In this document: in pieces, positions 1 through 13,200 of the stretch
Position numbering within the stretch: the stretch's first letter is position 1
Layout: each line of letters starts with the position of its first letter
NCBI GenBank assembly: GCA_032209605.1
Contig: JASFXZ010000001.1
Coordinates: forward strand, 35,778,619 to 35,842,618
Length of the DNA: 64,000 bases
Source: Mactromeris polynyma
Taxonomy: Eukaryota; Mollusca; Bivalvia; Venerida; Mactridae
Direction: 5' to 3'
Notes under the pieces: model-generated
What the model was told of the DNA's origin: nothing
What the model saw: the letters and a program-made list of their open reading frames with translations, nothing else
The model's database searches: none
Position numbers and translations under genes: made by a program

Positions 1-151
1 TGAGGAGTTTCTGACATTGCCATAAATGTCACCAAAAACACGTCTTCAAAAGTTGCTGCATCTACATGCTAAATTTACAGCGCATAGTGCCTTTGTAACT
101 GAATAATTGAGAAATGTCGTTTCTATGAGTTTGTCATTATCCCAATTACAG

Positions 152-1290
152 AATATTGAGGGCAGAATTGATATGTATGAAGAATTTGGTACCAATACAA
201 CTGTGTCTTTACAAGTTAGTCGGTCTGTGGGCTTTTTTGGACCAGTAACCGTGACGTGGCAAGCGGAACCAAGGGAGGCGACCATACTAGATTTCAGTCC
301 ATCTAGTGGAACACTGAGTTTGGCTGATACACAGGAGAGTGCCAGTATAGTGATCACCATAATTGATGATATAATACCAGAGAACATGGAGGTTAGTCAT
401 TAAAACCTATATATAAGAAACATATACCGTAACATACTAATTTTCGCATGATAACATTTTTGTGAACGTGTGATTCTGAAGTAATTCATAACATGTAGAA
501 TTTGCTGTATTGTGGATACACACACGTTGTAATGTCAGCATTAAAATATTTCATCTTAATTATAAACTTGCAAGATAAAGGATTTGCGAAATAACTCAAA
601 AATTACATTGTTGCAAATATAACCAGTTTTTCGAGTCACATATATCACAGGTTTGATGCTAAACTATTGTAACTGATATTTTATCAAGCTTGAGTTACTA
701 CAGTTTTGTTCCAAGTCCAAAGTATGACTGTACCATGTTAATTTGTAAAAATCTGCTGTGGATGATTTACAGCTCTTTACAGCAACTGTTAAGGTGGGAA
801 CTGGACATAGCCTCGTTTCTGCTTAAACAGCAACCCTCGTGCTGTATATTGCTATCTGTTTCAAAAGTCAGTGAAAGATTCTTATAATATATACCATAAG
901 GTCTTGCACCTAGCAATATTTTACCCCAGGGGAGATTAGCAGCGGGCTAATACAGTTCTACTAAAAATCCGAACAAAGTTTATTCCTCGGAACCTGGAAT
1001 CATTCGGGGTGTATAATTCCCACCTGTCAGGAATCATTTTCTGTCTGAAGTTCCATGTAGCCTCGCCACTCCCCTCTGAAACATTACAATCTTGTATATG
1101 CTACATGCATACAAAATCATATACTTGTATTATGTGTGATGTATAAATCTGACTCTGTGTTTTTCAGACGTTTGATATAAAGTTGATCAGTGTCACTGGA
1201 GGAGCTTTACTGGGTCCTGCCAGTACAGTAAGGATTGCTATATTGAAGAATGACTCTCCAAATGGACTCTTCAGATTTGTTTCACAACAG
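152..1290 (+). CDS. ADGRV1: ADGRV1 Calx-beta repeat 1 (exons 152-391 and 1168-1290)
   Basis: First visible Calx-beta repeat, an extracellular Ca2+-binding beta-sandwich. Seen: SVGFFGPVTVTW strand motif, SSGTLSL, the acidic DDIIPENME turn before the splice, then GGALLGPAS and the closing ILKNDSPNGLFRF. The DD..PE acidic cluster is the usual Ca2+ ligand region of the family. Both introns are phase 0. The repeat is complete over the two exons. Confidence 0.9.
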
Positions 1291-4200
1291 GTAAATACTT
1301 ATATCTTCAGAATCCTGAAATTAAAACAACCAATGGTATGCTGTATTAGGAAGTGGTCATTCTAGGTTGTCTATGCATTCAAAACACCAGTGTAAATGTA
1401 TTTCTAGCATTATCATTTTAAAAGTGACACAGCAGAGGATGATCATACTAATTTGATGTTTCAAAATATTTCTTAATGAGTGTAAAACTCAAAGCCAATT
1501 TTATTGCTTACTTTTAGAGTTTGAAAGAGAAACTGGAATATTGCATATGCATAAAGTAACAAATAGACCTGTTTCACTTCTTGCCTCTCAATTGCTTACA
1601 TCATCTTTCAATGCATAGGTTATGTAGTTTGTAATGGTGTGTTCTTGTATTCAGGCAGTGGTACGGGAATCTAAGTCTGCAGATGATCCTGATGGAGAGT
1701 TGCGTCTGATTGTGGAAAGAATTCAGGGATCAGAGGGTGTGGTTAGTGTGCAGTGGAGGCTGAACGCAGCGGCTGTCTACGACTTTTATGATCCTCACTC
1801 TGGAACGATGCTGTTTGCACAGGTTGGTAACTTAACAACATGATTTCAAAATGTAAAGTCTGTTGAAATTTACTGATTGAGGTTTCAAATTTTGTGAGTT
1901 TACAAATGATAATTTTGTATATAATCCATATGGCTTGCTGTTGAAAGATACAATATATTAGTTATGTACATACTTGTCCTATGACAGTGATAACATGTCT
2001 TCTGTTACATACATTTTTTATAAAAATCATTTTGTACTAGTTTTATTAGTACATGTATCGTAATGAAAGTAACAGAATTAGTTTAGTTGTAATCATTCTA
2101 TTCTATGATTTTGAAGGCATTCCATGCTGTATGCTTTTTTCTCCAGATCACCCCTGAAACAACAATTGAACTGTTCCATGCTTATATGTGGATGAGTTTA
2201 TTTTTTGAGTGAGGGTTATCCATTTTTCATTTATTCTTTATATATTACAGGGAGAAAAGGCGAAATCGCTCAGTTTGAGGACTAGTCCAGATGAATTGCT
2301 TGAGGGTGAAGAAAGGTTCCGTATTTCACTAATCACGGCGGACAACAACGCAGACATATCACATACACAGGGAGATGCACAAATCATCATTCTAGCTGAT
2401 CCTGGCTCTAGTGGTACCGTATCTATAATGCCTGAACACAGAACAATGTATATAGGTAACAAAAATTCTGTATAATTTAGTGTCTGATTTGCAAGTACAA
2501 TAAAACCTCACTTAAAGACCACCTCAATAATAAGACCTCATCAATATTAAGAACGCAATTTTCAAGTCCATTTTTACTTTTCAAGAGTCCTTAAGATGGT
2601 CTTATTATTGAGGTTTTACTGTATTTCTTTTTATGATCCATCATAACTGTAGGATTTATGCTGCGTTGCATTTAAATGAATAATTCACCTGATTGTTGCT
2701 TTCAGGTGAAAAACTCATTTGAGCATAGCAGTACATTTATATGCAGACTTAATGGATGAAAGCAAAAGAAGTCTTTATACACGTATCAACAAAGAAGCAG
2801 ATAGCTTTGTTTTGCTTTCACCTCTCAATAAGTTGTTGACAGCACATTTCTGCTGTCTATATTCAATTACATCTGTACTTGTTTTACTGTTTAAAAGTAC
2901 TATGATTTAATTCTCTCCTTACATAAATTGTTTTTTATGTTTGATATTTGGTGGACTTATTGAAGTGTTAACTTGGTGTCGTTGTACATTATAATAAAAC
3001 AAAGGAACCCCTCATCTTCTGAACTTTTTCCTGGTTCAAAAAGTTCAGATTGGAGATATCTTTTTACCTATGTACAATCCAACCCAAATGTTCAATTTAA
3101 GGTGAGCCTGGAGAATCCAGTCCTAACTACAATGGACAGACACAAGTAGTGTTGACAAGAGGTTCTGGTATCTATGGTGATATAACAGTGAGTTGGACCA
3201 TTACTCCCAGGGACGAGAGTGCTTTCCTGCAGGTTGAAGGAACAGTGAAGATTTCAGATCTACAACAAAAGGCAGCCATTACATTACAGGTGAACTAGAA
3301 AAATATATTCATTTCATATCATAATTAAGATACACAAAACCTCTATTGAAATTACTGTACTCTTAGAAATCATTCACGTTTTTGAAGTCAGCAATAGTTG
3401 TGGTTTGTATCTTTCCATGACAAATAAAGGCAGATCTTGTAATTCTGCATTTTATAATAGCTGCATGATGTCATCGTCATGAAAAATATGAGCATTGTAT
3501 TTATAAAAATTTATAGGTTACTTAATTTTGTGATGATCTTTAAACTTAGAAGTCATTTTGTCCAAACATTGGCTCATTTTCTATTAGTATCTCGAGCAGC
3601 TGACCTGTAGATACTCCAGGGTCAAATATGAAATCAGTATTAAACGGTGCAATTGAGCAAAATGGAATTTGTAAATTAATATTCACAGGTCTTAAAAAGC
3701 TTGAATTTAAATTATTTTTTCTCTACTACTTGTAGGCTCTAGATGATACATTACCAGAGCTTAGATCTATCTACACACTGCAGCTTAGTTCAGCGACTGG
3801 TGGCGCAGTGCTGTCTAAGGTCAGTGGCGCAACATCGTCGAACATCGTGTTTGTAGCTAGTGACCATCCTCATGGAGATTTTGTGTTTGACCTTCCGCAA
3901 GAATATATCACCACAGAGGACAGATACTCGGTAATATTATATAACACATGCATTATCATATATGTCCATAACATATACCTAAATATTTCTTAAACCTAAC
4001 CTATTACTTCTCTATTTTAAAGTATACAACATTACTCAGGGATGTCTTAAATGCAAATTAAGTAACAAAAAGTTTGTTAAGTAAATGAGTGAATGCTTTT
4101 AGAATGTTTTTATACCCTTGAGGGGAGGCATGTGATGATTGCATTGTACATTGTTAATTCAGTTAGTTCTTGTGTCTGTATGAAGCATCAATGTGGCACA

Positions 4201-7200
4201 GTTTTGACTTCAAACATTTCAAGGGATTTAAATTAAAAAGTTAAGCATTATGAAATGAGTCCGGTCTGTACTGCCATGAGCAATGTCAAGGGCAAGAGAA
4301 CTTACATTAGGGCGGGGGTCTGGTGGTGGGGCATTCATTGCTTACTGGTACTAGTGTTATATCTTGATTATATAAAATGATCAGTATTCAATTCTATAAC
4401 TGTATATACCTGTTTGTTTACAGGTAAGTTTCCCTGTGGTACGAAGATCTGGCTTGAATGGACAAGTGTTTGTAACATACAAGACAAGCCAGGGAACAGC
4501 CAAGGAACGTGAGGATTATTTTCCGGAGGAAGGTACTCTGACATTCCAGCATGGACAAAATCAGCTCTTCATTGATATTCAACTGAAACAAGATGATTTA
4601 CCTGAGGGACCGGAGAGTTTTTATCTGAATTTAACATCCGCCAGACTTGTAGAACCGAGGTGAGAACAAAACTTATGTGATCATTTCCAATCAAATATTC
4701 ACTATAAATTGATATTTTGGCCTAAAACTATACTATTATACTTCTTTAAAAAAAAGGATAAATAATGCTTTTGAACAAAATAATTTAGTATTTTGCTAAT
4801 GTATTAATATTTGTAGTTTTTATCATTATAAGTGATAAAAACTTATCATAAATGAGCATGGCCAATTAGAATATGAAACTAAATCATCAACATTGGAAAT
4901 CTTTAATTCTAATTAGTGGTTTAATACTTCTGGTATATTTACGATAATGTGTTGCATACCATTATACATTGAACTTGTATATAACAAGCCTTCATCTAAA
5001 GCTTCAGCCTTTATGATTCAACCTTATGTAAGGGTAATTTTAATTTCTTTGGATGTTATATAAGTATGTGTTACGGTGCATCCATCTTTGATTACTTCAA
5101 AACTAATGTATATAAACATAACAGGAATTGATATCATCAATGCCTAATAAATTTATTTCAGCAACAACAACTACACTAAAGTTGCTGGGCTCCAGCTGGA
5201 TCAAAAACCTGTGATTGGTTCCCTTAATGTTAAAGAAATTGTCATAGAGAGAAATGACAATGCCGAAGGAACCATCGAATTTGCAGCAGAGGCATTACAA
5301 TTCTTTGGTATGTTCATATACAATATGATACACTCTCTTGATTAAGTTCTTGTTTACATAGTCATCAATAGTATGTTTTCAATTCTTGGTGATATGCTTA
5401 TTGTGTTGATAAATTTTGTAATACAATGTGACTGAATTGTAGAGTGTAGCATTGAATATGTCTTTATGATGTACGTACTATTTTGCGAACATGAATTAGA
5501 AAGTGACTGTGAGTAGTTTTATTATTGAGAACCAAATTGTACAAAAGGTAAAAAAATTGTCGGAATGGGGTATGTCCTATCTCATTTAACACTTCTAAAG
5601 TTAAGGGTTTTGAGGGTCAGTGCAGTCTGGGTAATTTGCAATTTTCAAGGTCAGAGAATCACCCGTGAAATTTGTCATGACAAAAAACTTATTTTGATAA
5701 CACTTTGTTTCTTCTATTCTTTCTATATAATGTTTTCCTTATTTAAGTTTCTGAAGAGGCAGATGTTGCCAAAATTCCGCTCATCCGTACGGGAGGTAAT
5801 TTTGGTGTGGTATCAGTGATATATAACACATACAATGAGACAGCAATGGAAGGTGTAGACTATGTGCAGCCTGTGGGGGAACTCATCTTTGAAGATCAAC
5901 AAAGGGAGGCAACCATTGATGTCATCATTCAGGACGATTCTTTTATGGAATATGCTGAGTCATTTAAAGTAGAGCTTGTCCGAACCATAGGTACAAATGT
6001 ATATCATTGCTCCAGAAACCTGATTTCTTGTCATTTCAAGTCATATTAAGACAAATACAGTAACTCAATACGGATAGTTTTGGGAGTAAAAAATTGGCAA
6101 ATTATCAAATTTGGTTGTATTGAGAGTGACCCTGTTTGCAAATGGTAGTTAGGAGTATCGTTACATATAATATTCCAGTTTGTAATTATATGTGTAAGTG
6201 AATGAGGAAATTCATGTTGGCTGATGTTTTTGCAAATTGCTTGAGATCAGAAAATTGGCAAACATTACCTCGTTGCCAACTTTATCACTTGCACAATAAT
6301 CAACTGTCTTCCTTTGATGAGATATTGATAGATAAATTTTCAATATACAGTCGAACATTGTTTATTCAACAACCTGCAATCTGAATACTTGGTATCATTC
6401 GAAATAAATTTCAAGTCCCAATGTATCTTCTTATGCATGTCAAATTGAAATGGACTATTCAAAACCATGTATTATTCAAATAAAATTTCGGACCCGATGA
6501 TTTCGAATGAAACGGTCCGTCTGTACTAAAAATTTTATGATTTTTGTACCGAAATTATGTCATTGTCTGCAGGTGGAGCAAAGCTGGGAAATCGCCTCCT
6601 GTCTACTGTCACCATAGAGAAATCAGACTATCCTAACGGACGCTTTGGCTTCAAAGGTGAACTTGATATTGTCATGAACAACACTGCTAGAGAGATCACG
6701 AGAATGTTTTCTGTAGAAAGGACTGGTGGTCTACTTGGTGAACAAACAGTAAGTAATCAGATCAGGTGAATGTTGATACCAAATTCAGGCTCGCAGTTTG
6801 TGATAACATAATGGATGCCAATGATTGTTACATTCAGTCAAATGCTTTTATGTGATTAAATGTTTGTTTACTCTTTTTCAAAAGTATGGTATTGGTTAAC
6901 TATGTAAAATCTATTTTCTAGCATGTAGATAATAATGTGTCAGCCACTCTACCTGGAGGTTTGTCGATTTGAACCCCAAAGCTCACTTCCGCGTTCCTCC
7001 ACTCCACAAAAGACACAAAACTTTTTTTATGTGCTTGTCAGAAATGCATCGTTTCCTTGCATACTCTGAGGACAAAATAAATGTATATTGTTGCTATGAC
7101 AATACTGAACATTTTTATAATAAACTTAAAATAACTTTCATTTCCATTTATTAAGACTTTCTGGAATATTAGTTCTGATGTGATGTAATTAATTCCTTTA

Positions 7201-10200
7201 GGTCAGTTGGAGGATTTTTGGCCCCAACAATCCAGAGGCCCCTCTGCAGTCCACCAGTGATATTGCTTTTGTATCTGGAAACCGTGAACTCACATCAGGA
7301 AGCCTTGTCTGGCAAGATGGACAGGCAGGGGAGAGAACTTTCACATTGAAAATCAAACCATTCTCCAGCTGGGAGGTAGAAAAAGTATTTATCATAAAGC
7401 TTGTCAGTGTGACGGGATCTCCTGGTTATATTGGAGACGGTGAAGTAGGACCTACCACGGGATCGACTAGATTTGCTGTAAGTAAGATATTTGTTGGATG
7501 CTGTAGATCACTTTATATTTGCCTCATTTCGATGTGAATTCTAAGTTCTAGTGATGTCAAAATGTATGCTATATCTGAAAGTATATAAATGTATTTGCAA
7601 TGCTAATTTCAAAATATCTTTGTAAAATATTAGAAGGGTAAAACTTGCGAATTCATAATGATTTCCAGTACTTATGAAGTAAGATTAATCTTTGAGCACT
7701 CCACTTTGCTATATTTATGCGGAGTCCGACCAGTCCAATCTTTTGAAAGACCCTGAATTTGTAAAACATGCATGATTATGTAGCAATCTCATTTTTACCA
7801 TAGCTCAATTTCATTTGAACTGTTAAATGTTTTTGATATGTTGGACTGATTATGATGTGGTAAAGGTTGTTTGTATATTTAGTGATTTCAGCTTTATTTG
7901 AAACCTTTCCAAACATTCTGTTGTTTCTGTACTTCGATTTTTTTCCTTTTTTGCTCTTACCAGATCCTTAAGTTTGGTCATCCAAATGGTATTGTAAGAT
8001 TTGATGGTCCTGCACAATTTGAGAGAGAAGTGGAAGAACCAGATGGCTTTGGAACTTTAACATTGGAATTTCCCATCATTCGTCGCCAAGACACCGGCAC
8101 GGTTGGAAATATTGAGGTAGGAATTATTATTGGTTAGAACAATGTAAATATGTAGAAACTAAAGTTTTTTCACCATGTTCAGTCTAAATGTTTTACACAC
8201 ATTTTCTTAACTTAATATTTTGTGTTATCTCATTGCCATCTTTTCCTCAGTAATATGAGTTTACTGATAATTTTTTATCTCTTTACCATGTGTATTCTCA
8301 TTATCATATTTAATTTTGTTATCATGTGTTAACTGATTATGTGCTTTCTCATTATCATCTGTAATTTCAGCATCATGTGTTAACAGATGATGTGTTTTCT
8401 CATTTTCATGTGTTAAATCATCATGTTTTATCTCATAATCATATGAAAACTCATTCATTAGTTTATCATGTGTTTTGTCATTAACGTGTTTTCCTTCATT
8501 ATCTATTACCTCAATATTACAAGTTGTCTCCTGATCATGTGTGGCAATGAAAACTAGCACATGTAAAAGCTTTATCCTGCTTACCATCTGTTTTACACAA
8601 CATTTGCACAGTTTTTAATCAGTATGAACATTTTGCTTTTCATTTGACATTTAATTTGAAGTTTCAATTCAAGTTTAATGTATATTTTATTTCAAATTAG
8701 ATTTATTATATACAATTTAAATGTATGGCTTCAGAAATTGAGATCGCATGTTCTGTTTTACAGGTGTTTTGGGAAGTTGAAGGATTGCAAAGTGATAGCG
8801 CTGACATACAACCAACTAATGGTTCCGTGCTCGTGGGTGATGAAGAAAGAACGGGAACTATTGTACTAGAAGTGTTATCTGATTCTATACCAGAACTGAC
8901 TGAACTCTATAGATTGACTATCACTAACATTGTGGGCGGTGCAGAGGTCGATAATCAGTATAAAACTTCCACTTTTAGAATACGGTAAAACATTCATACA
9001 TGTTGCCTTTTTAAGCATCTTGATATCTATCGTTTTACCCAATTACTGTTAAAGTTGGTGATGAGGAAATATTTGCAAATTTGAAAATACAATAGAAGAA
9101 ATTCATGTTCATAGATATATATCTTGACATTCTTGACTTTATATCAAAATAGCCAAAGTCCTTGACAAAAAATGTAGACATATAAATGATTTCCCTGTAC
9201 AATATATAGCGACAGAAATATGTCAACACAACCAGAATGTTGACATTTCCAATGTCATTAATGTATCTCAGTTTTTGATAAAACACCACAGTTTTGTGCC
9301 AAATTGCTCCTTTTGTTACCTAAATATGCCAATTCTTTCAGATACAATGATGAGCCCCATGGTGTGTTTGGTATCATACCAGAGTATCAGACTGTGGTAG
9401 TAGATCCAATAGATTTAACCAGACATGTACAACTTAACTTTACCAGATATGGTGGATTGTTTGGCAATGTCATTCTTACTTTCTCTCTTAGATACGATAT
9501 CGTAAGTAATGTGGACAAAATTGTCTGTCTGCTTGTTTTAAATATGAACAAGAACATTGTCAAGATTGTCCATTGCTCGTGTTAAATGTGACCATCTGTG
9601 AACAAAAGTGTCTGCTCATCTTAAATATGGAAGTTATATGGTCAGAATGTCCATCTTTTTGATAAAATATGAATTTCTATGGACAAACTGTTTGTCTGCT
9701 CATCTTAAATGTAGACTTTTACATATTATTTGACTATCACTTCATACTCATTGCTTAAATCTGTGGCCACTTGCTTCACATGTCAAGTATGACTATTTTG
9801 TATAAGGAGGCATTCATACTTTACCATATGGTATAATAAAGCATAGTGGTCATATGGTAGTGTGCCTGACTCATGGAGATCATGAGTTCAAATACTGTCT
9901 TTAAGGCAAGGTTGAACCACAATCTTCACAATCCCTGAATCATATGTGATTGCTTGTTAGTTACACAGGAAAACAGCCATCGAGAGTGATTTATATAAGT
10001 TGCATCGACTTGTATCACAGATGTAAAATAAATCTGCTTGCACTAGACAACTCACTGTATCCCTCCATTGTGTCCTATCATTATTTCAGCCCCAGTCTGG
10101 TGTATTGCTGTCATTGTCCGATGGTACTGTAACATTCACTGAAGACGAAAAGAATCAATTAGTTAACATAGGAATTGAAGGCACTGGATTTCTTGAGATT

Positions 10201-13200
10201 GGAACATCATTTTCTGTATCTCTTCTTGAAGTACAATATCTTGGTTCTGGAGGTAAGTCTTCTAGGTATTGCTTTGTACTCATCTGTAGAATCCTATGGT
10301 CAACTTTTGCACATAAATTCTTTTACATTCTAAGCAGTAGAATTTTTACATTCACAGGTACCTTCACATTCAATATCACTTTTACATATCTTTCTGTGAC
10401 CAAACTGCTTGCCTGTAGAATTGATTTTTTGCTGCTTACTTCTTTGTTCATTTAAATTTCACAGGACTACGTGAAATTGATAGGTGATGCTGTTTGGTTA
10501 GGGGCGCAGTTTAGGGCATGCTATGCTAATTTACAAAATGGGCCTATGAAGTGCCTGTAATATCTAATAAAATCATAATCAACAACTTTCTAGAAACAAA
10601 TCACTTCCTGTATTAGATCAATGATTTGAAAATAGTAAAATATTTCGTTGGAAGTCAACTTTATTGACACATAAGCCTAAAATTACGTTTAGTGAATATT
10701 GATGGTGTCTGTTTTCAACATTGTAAGTGACAAATGTTTGTACAAAATGAATAAATATCTGTATTTGTATAATTTCAGTGACTGCACCACCAAAATTTGA
10801 ACCTGGGCAAACAGAAGCAAAAGTGATTGTTTCAGCAATAGCAGCCAATAGCAAGGTTGGATTCTTGGACACAATAGTTGCTGTTGATGAGGGTAAAAAT
10901 GACAATATTTTACTGTCGTATTATGTGGCAGACATTCTTTAAATATTTGCCTAAAATCAGTCAAGTACTGGAACTAAGCTATATACAGTTTTAGAAATAA
11001 ATAGTTTACCAAATTTATACTTCAGTAACTATTCACAACTAATTTGAAAGCGAGAAAGCTGCTTTTTAGGGGTATTCTCATGAACTAGTGACATCCCTTG
11101 TCTTGAAAAGATTCTGATTGGTGATGATGCTTCTGTGAGGTGATTTGATACACAAATTGATTTTGAACGTGTTATTAAACTGTGCTTTAGTAATAACTTA
11201 AAAAATTGTAAAAAAAATGCAAATGTTCAGCTTTACTCTATTTCACATTTTTTTTAATTTCAGCGACTAGCACTTGTCGACTGACCGTTGTCCGACAAGG
11301 TATGTATGGAACGTTAGAGGTGTCATGGCAGAGTGGTTTTACTGGTGGACGAGTATTGTCAGGTTTTACTAAGGGTAAAATCACTCCAGATTCTAGTAGT
11401 ATTACAATACCACATGGTGTAGCAGAGAAAAATTTCACCATTGAGGTATGTATGAAACAATGGGTTGTTCCAGGAATATCTCCCTCCGGGGTTGAAATGA
11501 CACCCAATTAAAATTACTTTGGTGGGGGTTATAATCTGTTGGTAGGATAAAAAAATACTTGAAATTCTGTTGTTTCTACCCAACCCTACCCTTCCTAACA
11601 TTTACTATAGAGTAAGTTGTTCTCATAGTTAGTTGCTAGTCCTGGGTTCGATCCCAGTACGTGGCTATGTTCTTAAGTGACAATTTGACTGGTTGGTAAA
11701 CCAGGAGCACTGGTTAGGTCAGCTGACCGCTGTATGTATGGTAACTGAAATACTGGGGAGAAATAGCGTAAACCCAGAAAAAAAACAAAAAGTTAGATAC
11801 TGCATAGTTGGAATTTAAAATTTATGATATGGATAAAAGGTAGTAAAAGTATTTAAGATAAACAAATAAATATTGATAATAATGAAAATAAGAGGATAAT
11901 TAATAATACATGGAGAATTGAAATACAAGCTACCGGGTATATAAGAGAAAAAAAGTAATTAACTAAGCATTGGTAGTAGGAAAAACTATTTCTATAACTT
12001 AAGATCTTCATTTGATTAATTTGATTCATTGTAATTAATTTGTAATGAACATATACATTGTTATTCAGCTGAATGCAAAGATGTACACATCAGAGTTATT
12101 TGCTGTTCATCTACCAGTGGCGCCGTCTACTACCGTTGCTGGTGGTTCGCGTCTAATGTTGGATCGGTCAGTGGTTCGAATTGAACCATATGGACTTCTT
12201 AGATTTGCTGAAAATTCGACCACTCCTTCCATATCTGAAATGTTTGGAAAGGTAAGTTATATGCATATGTTATATATATGTCCCTAAAAATATTTCTGTT
12301 TGCTTTGAAGTTTAAATGCTGATTACAAGAAAAAAGATAGGAAATGCTTTTATCACAAAGGAGCTTAAAAATTCGAATGATATGCACTAACCAAATTGCT
12401 GAATTATAAGAAATTTCTCATAACTCAATAAAGATTAATCTCTAGGGTTCTCACTATTTCAAATGACTGTTTGGTTTATTTCAGATATATCTTCAAGTGA
12501 TTAGGGTTTTTGGTTCAGAGGGAAAAGTTGAAGCTCGTTATCGTGCAGAGGGAATCAGTGCCGTATCCAAGCTTGACTTTACAACCATGGAGAATCATGC
12601 TGTTGTCATGGAACCTGGTCAAACCTCAGCTCTTATTATGATAGAGGTATGTGCTGGTGTTCTCTGTGTCTTCTGCGATCGATGTTCAATATGGATTGAA
12701 AATATATGTTTACTATAGGAAAATTGATAATGCTGTTGAAGAGAGGTTGTTACTCAAGAGAGGGCTGCTCTGGAAGGGTTGCTCTGTACATATTAGAAAA
12801 AAAGTTGGAATTGTTGTTTGTAGAATTTTGTCTCACAGAATGTGGAATTTATGTGGAGCATTATCCATCAATAAATTTTCGACAGTTGGCAAATGGACAA
12901 TCTTTGGGTCAATTTCTTTCTAAGTCTTAGTCTTCTGTATCAATAAAACATTTCACAAAAATTCAGCACTTTATCTCAATAAGTTTTCCTAGATTGCGAC
13001 AACTCACTAAGTTTTGCACATCTACTGTCTCTATCCTGTAGGTATCACAAGACAATATACCAGAACAGGAAGAGATCTTTCATGTCAACCTCACTGATAT
13101 TGAGAAGTTTCCAACAGACACAACTCCCAGTAAGTATCAATTCTTGTTGCTTGCAATATGTGAAGTGGTTACAATCTCGATTTTTTCCAGTTTGTGTATT

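Noticed and set aside
46..387. 113-codon minus-strand ORF opposite the first ADGRV1 exon
   Set aside because: It is antisense to a clear Calx-beta exon; its sequence is the complement of conserved coding strands and shows no domain.
8261..8587. 108-codon minus-strand ORF rich in THDN/EKTH
   Set aside because: It is generated by the degenerate AT-rich minisatellite in an intron; repetitive composition, no start context.
11640..11665. tRNA gene with GGTTCGATCCC
   Set aside because: Only the B-box region is present; no acceptor stem or anticodon arm folds. Treated as a SINE fragment.
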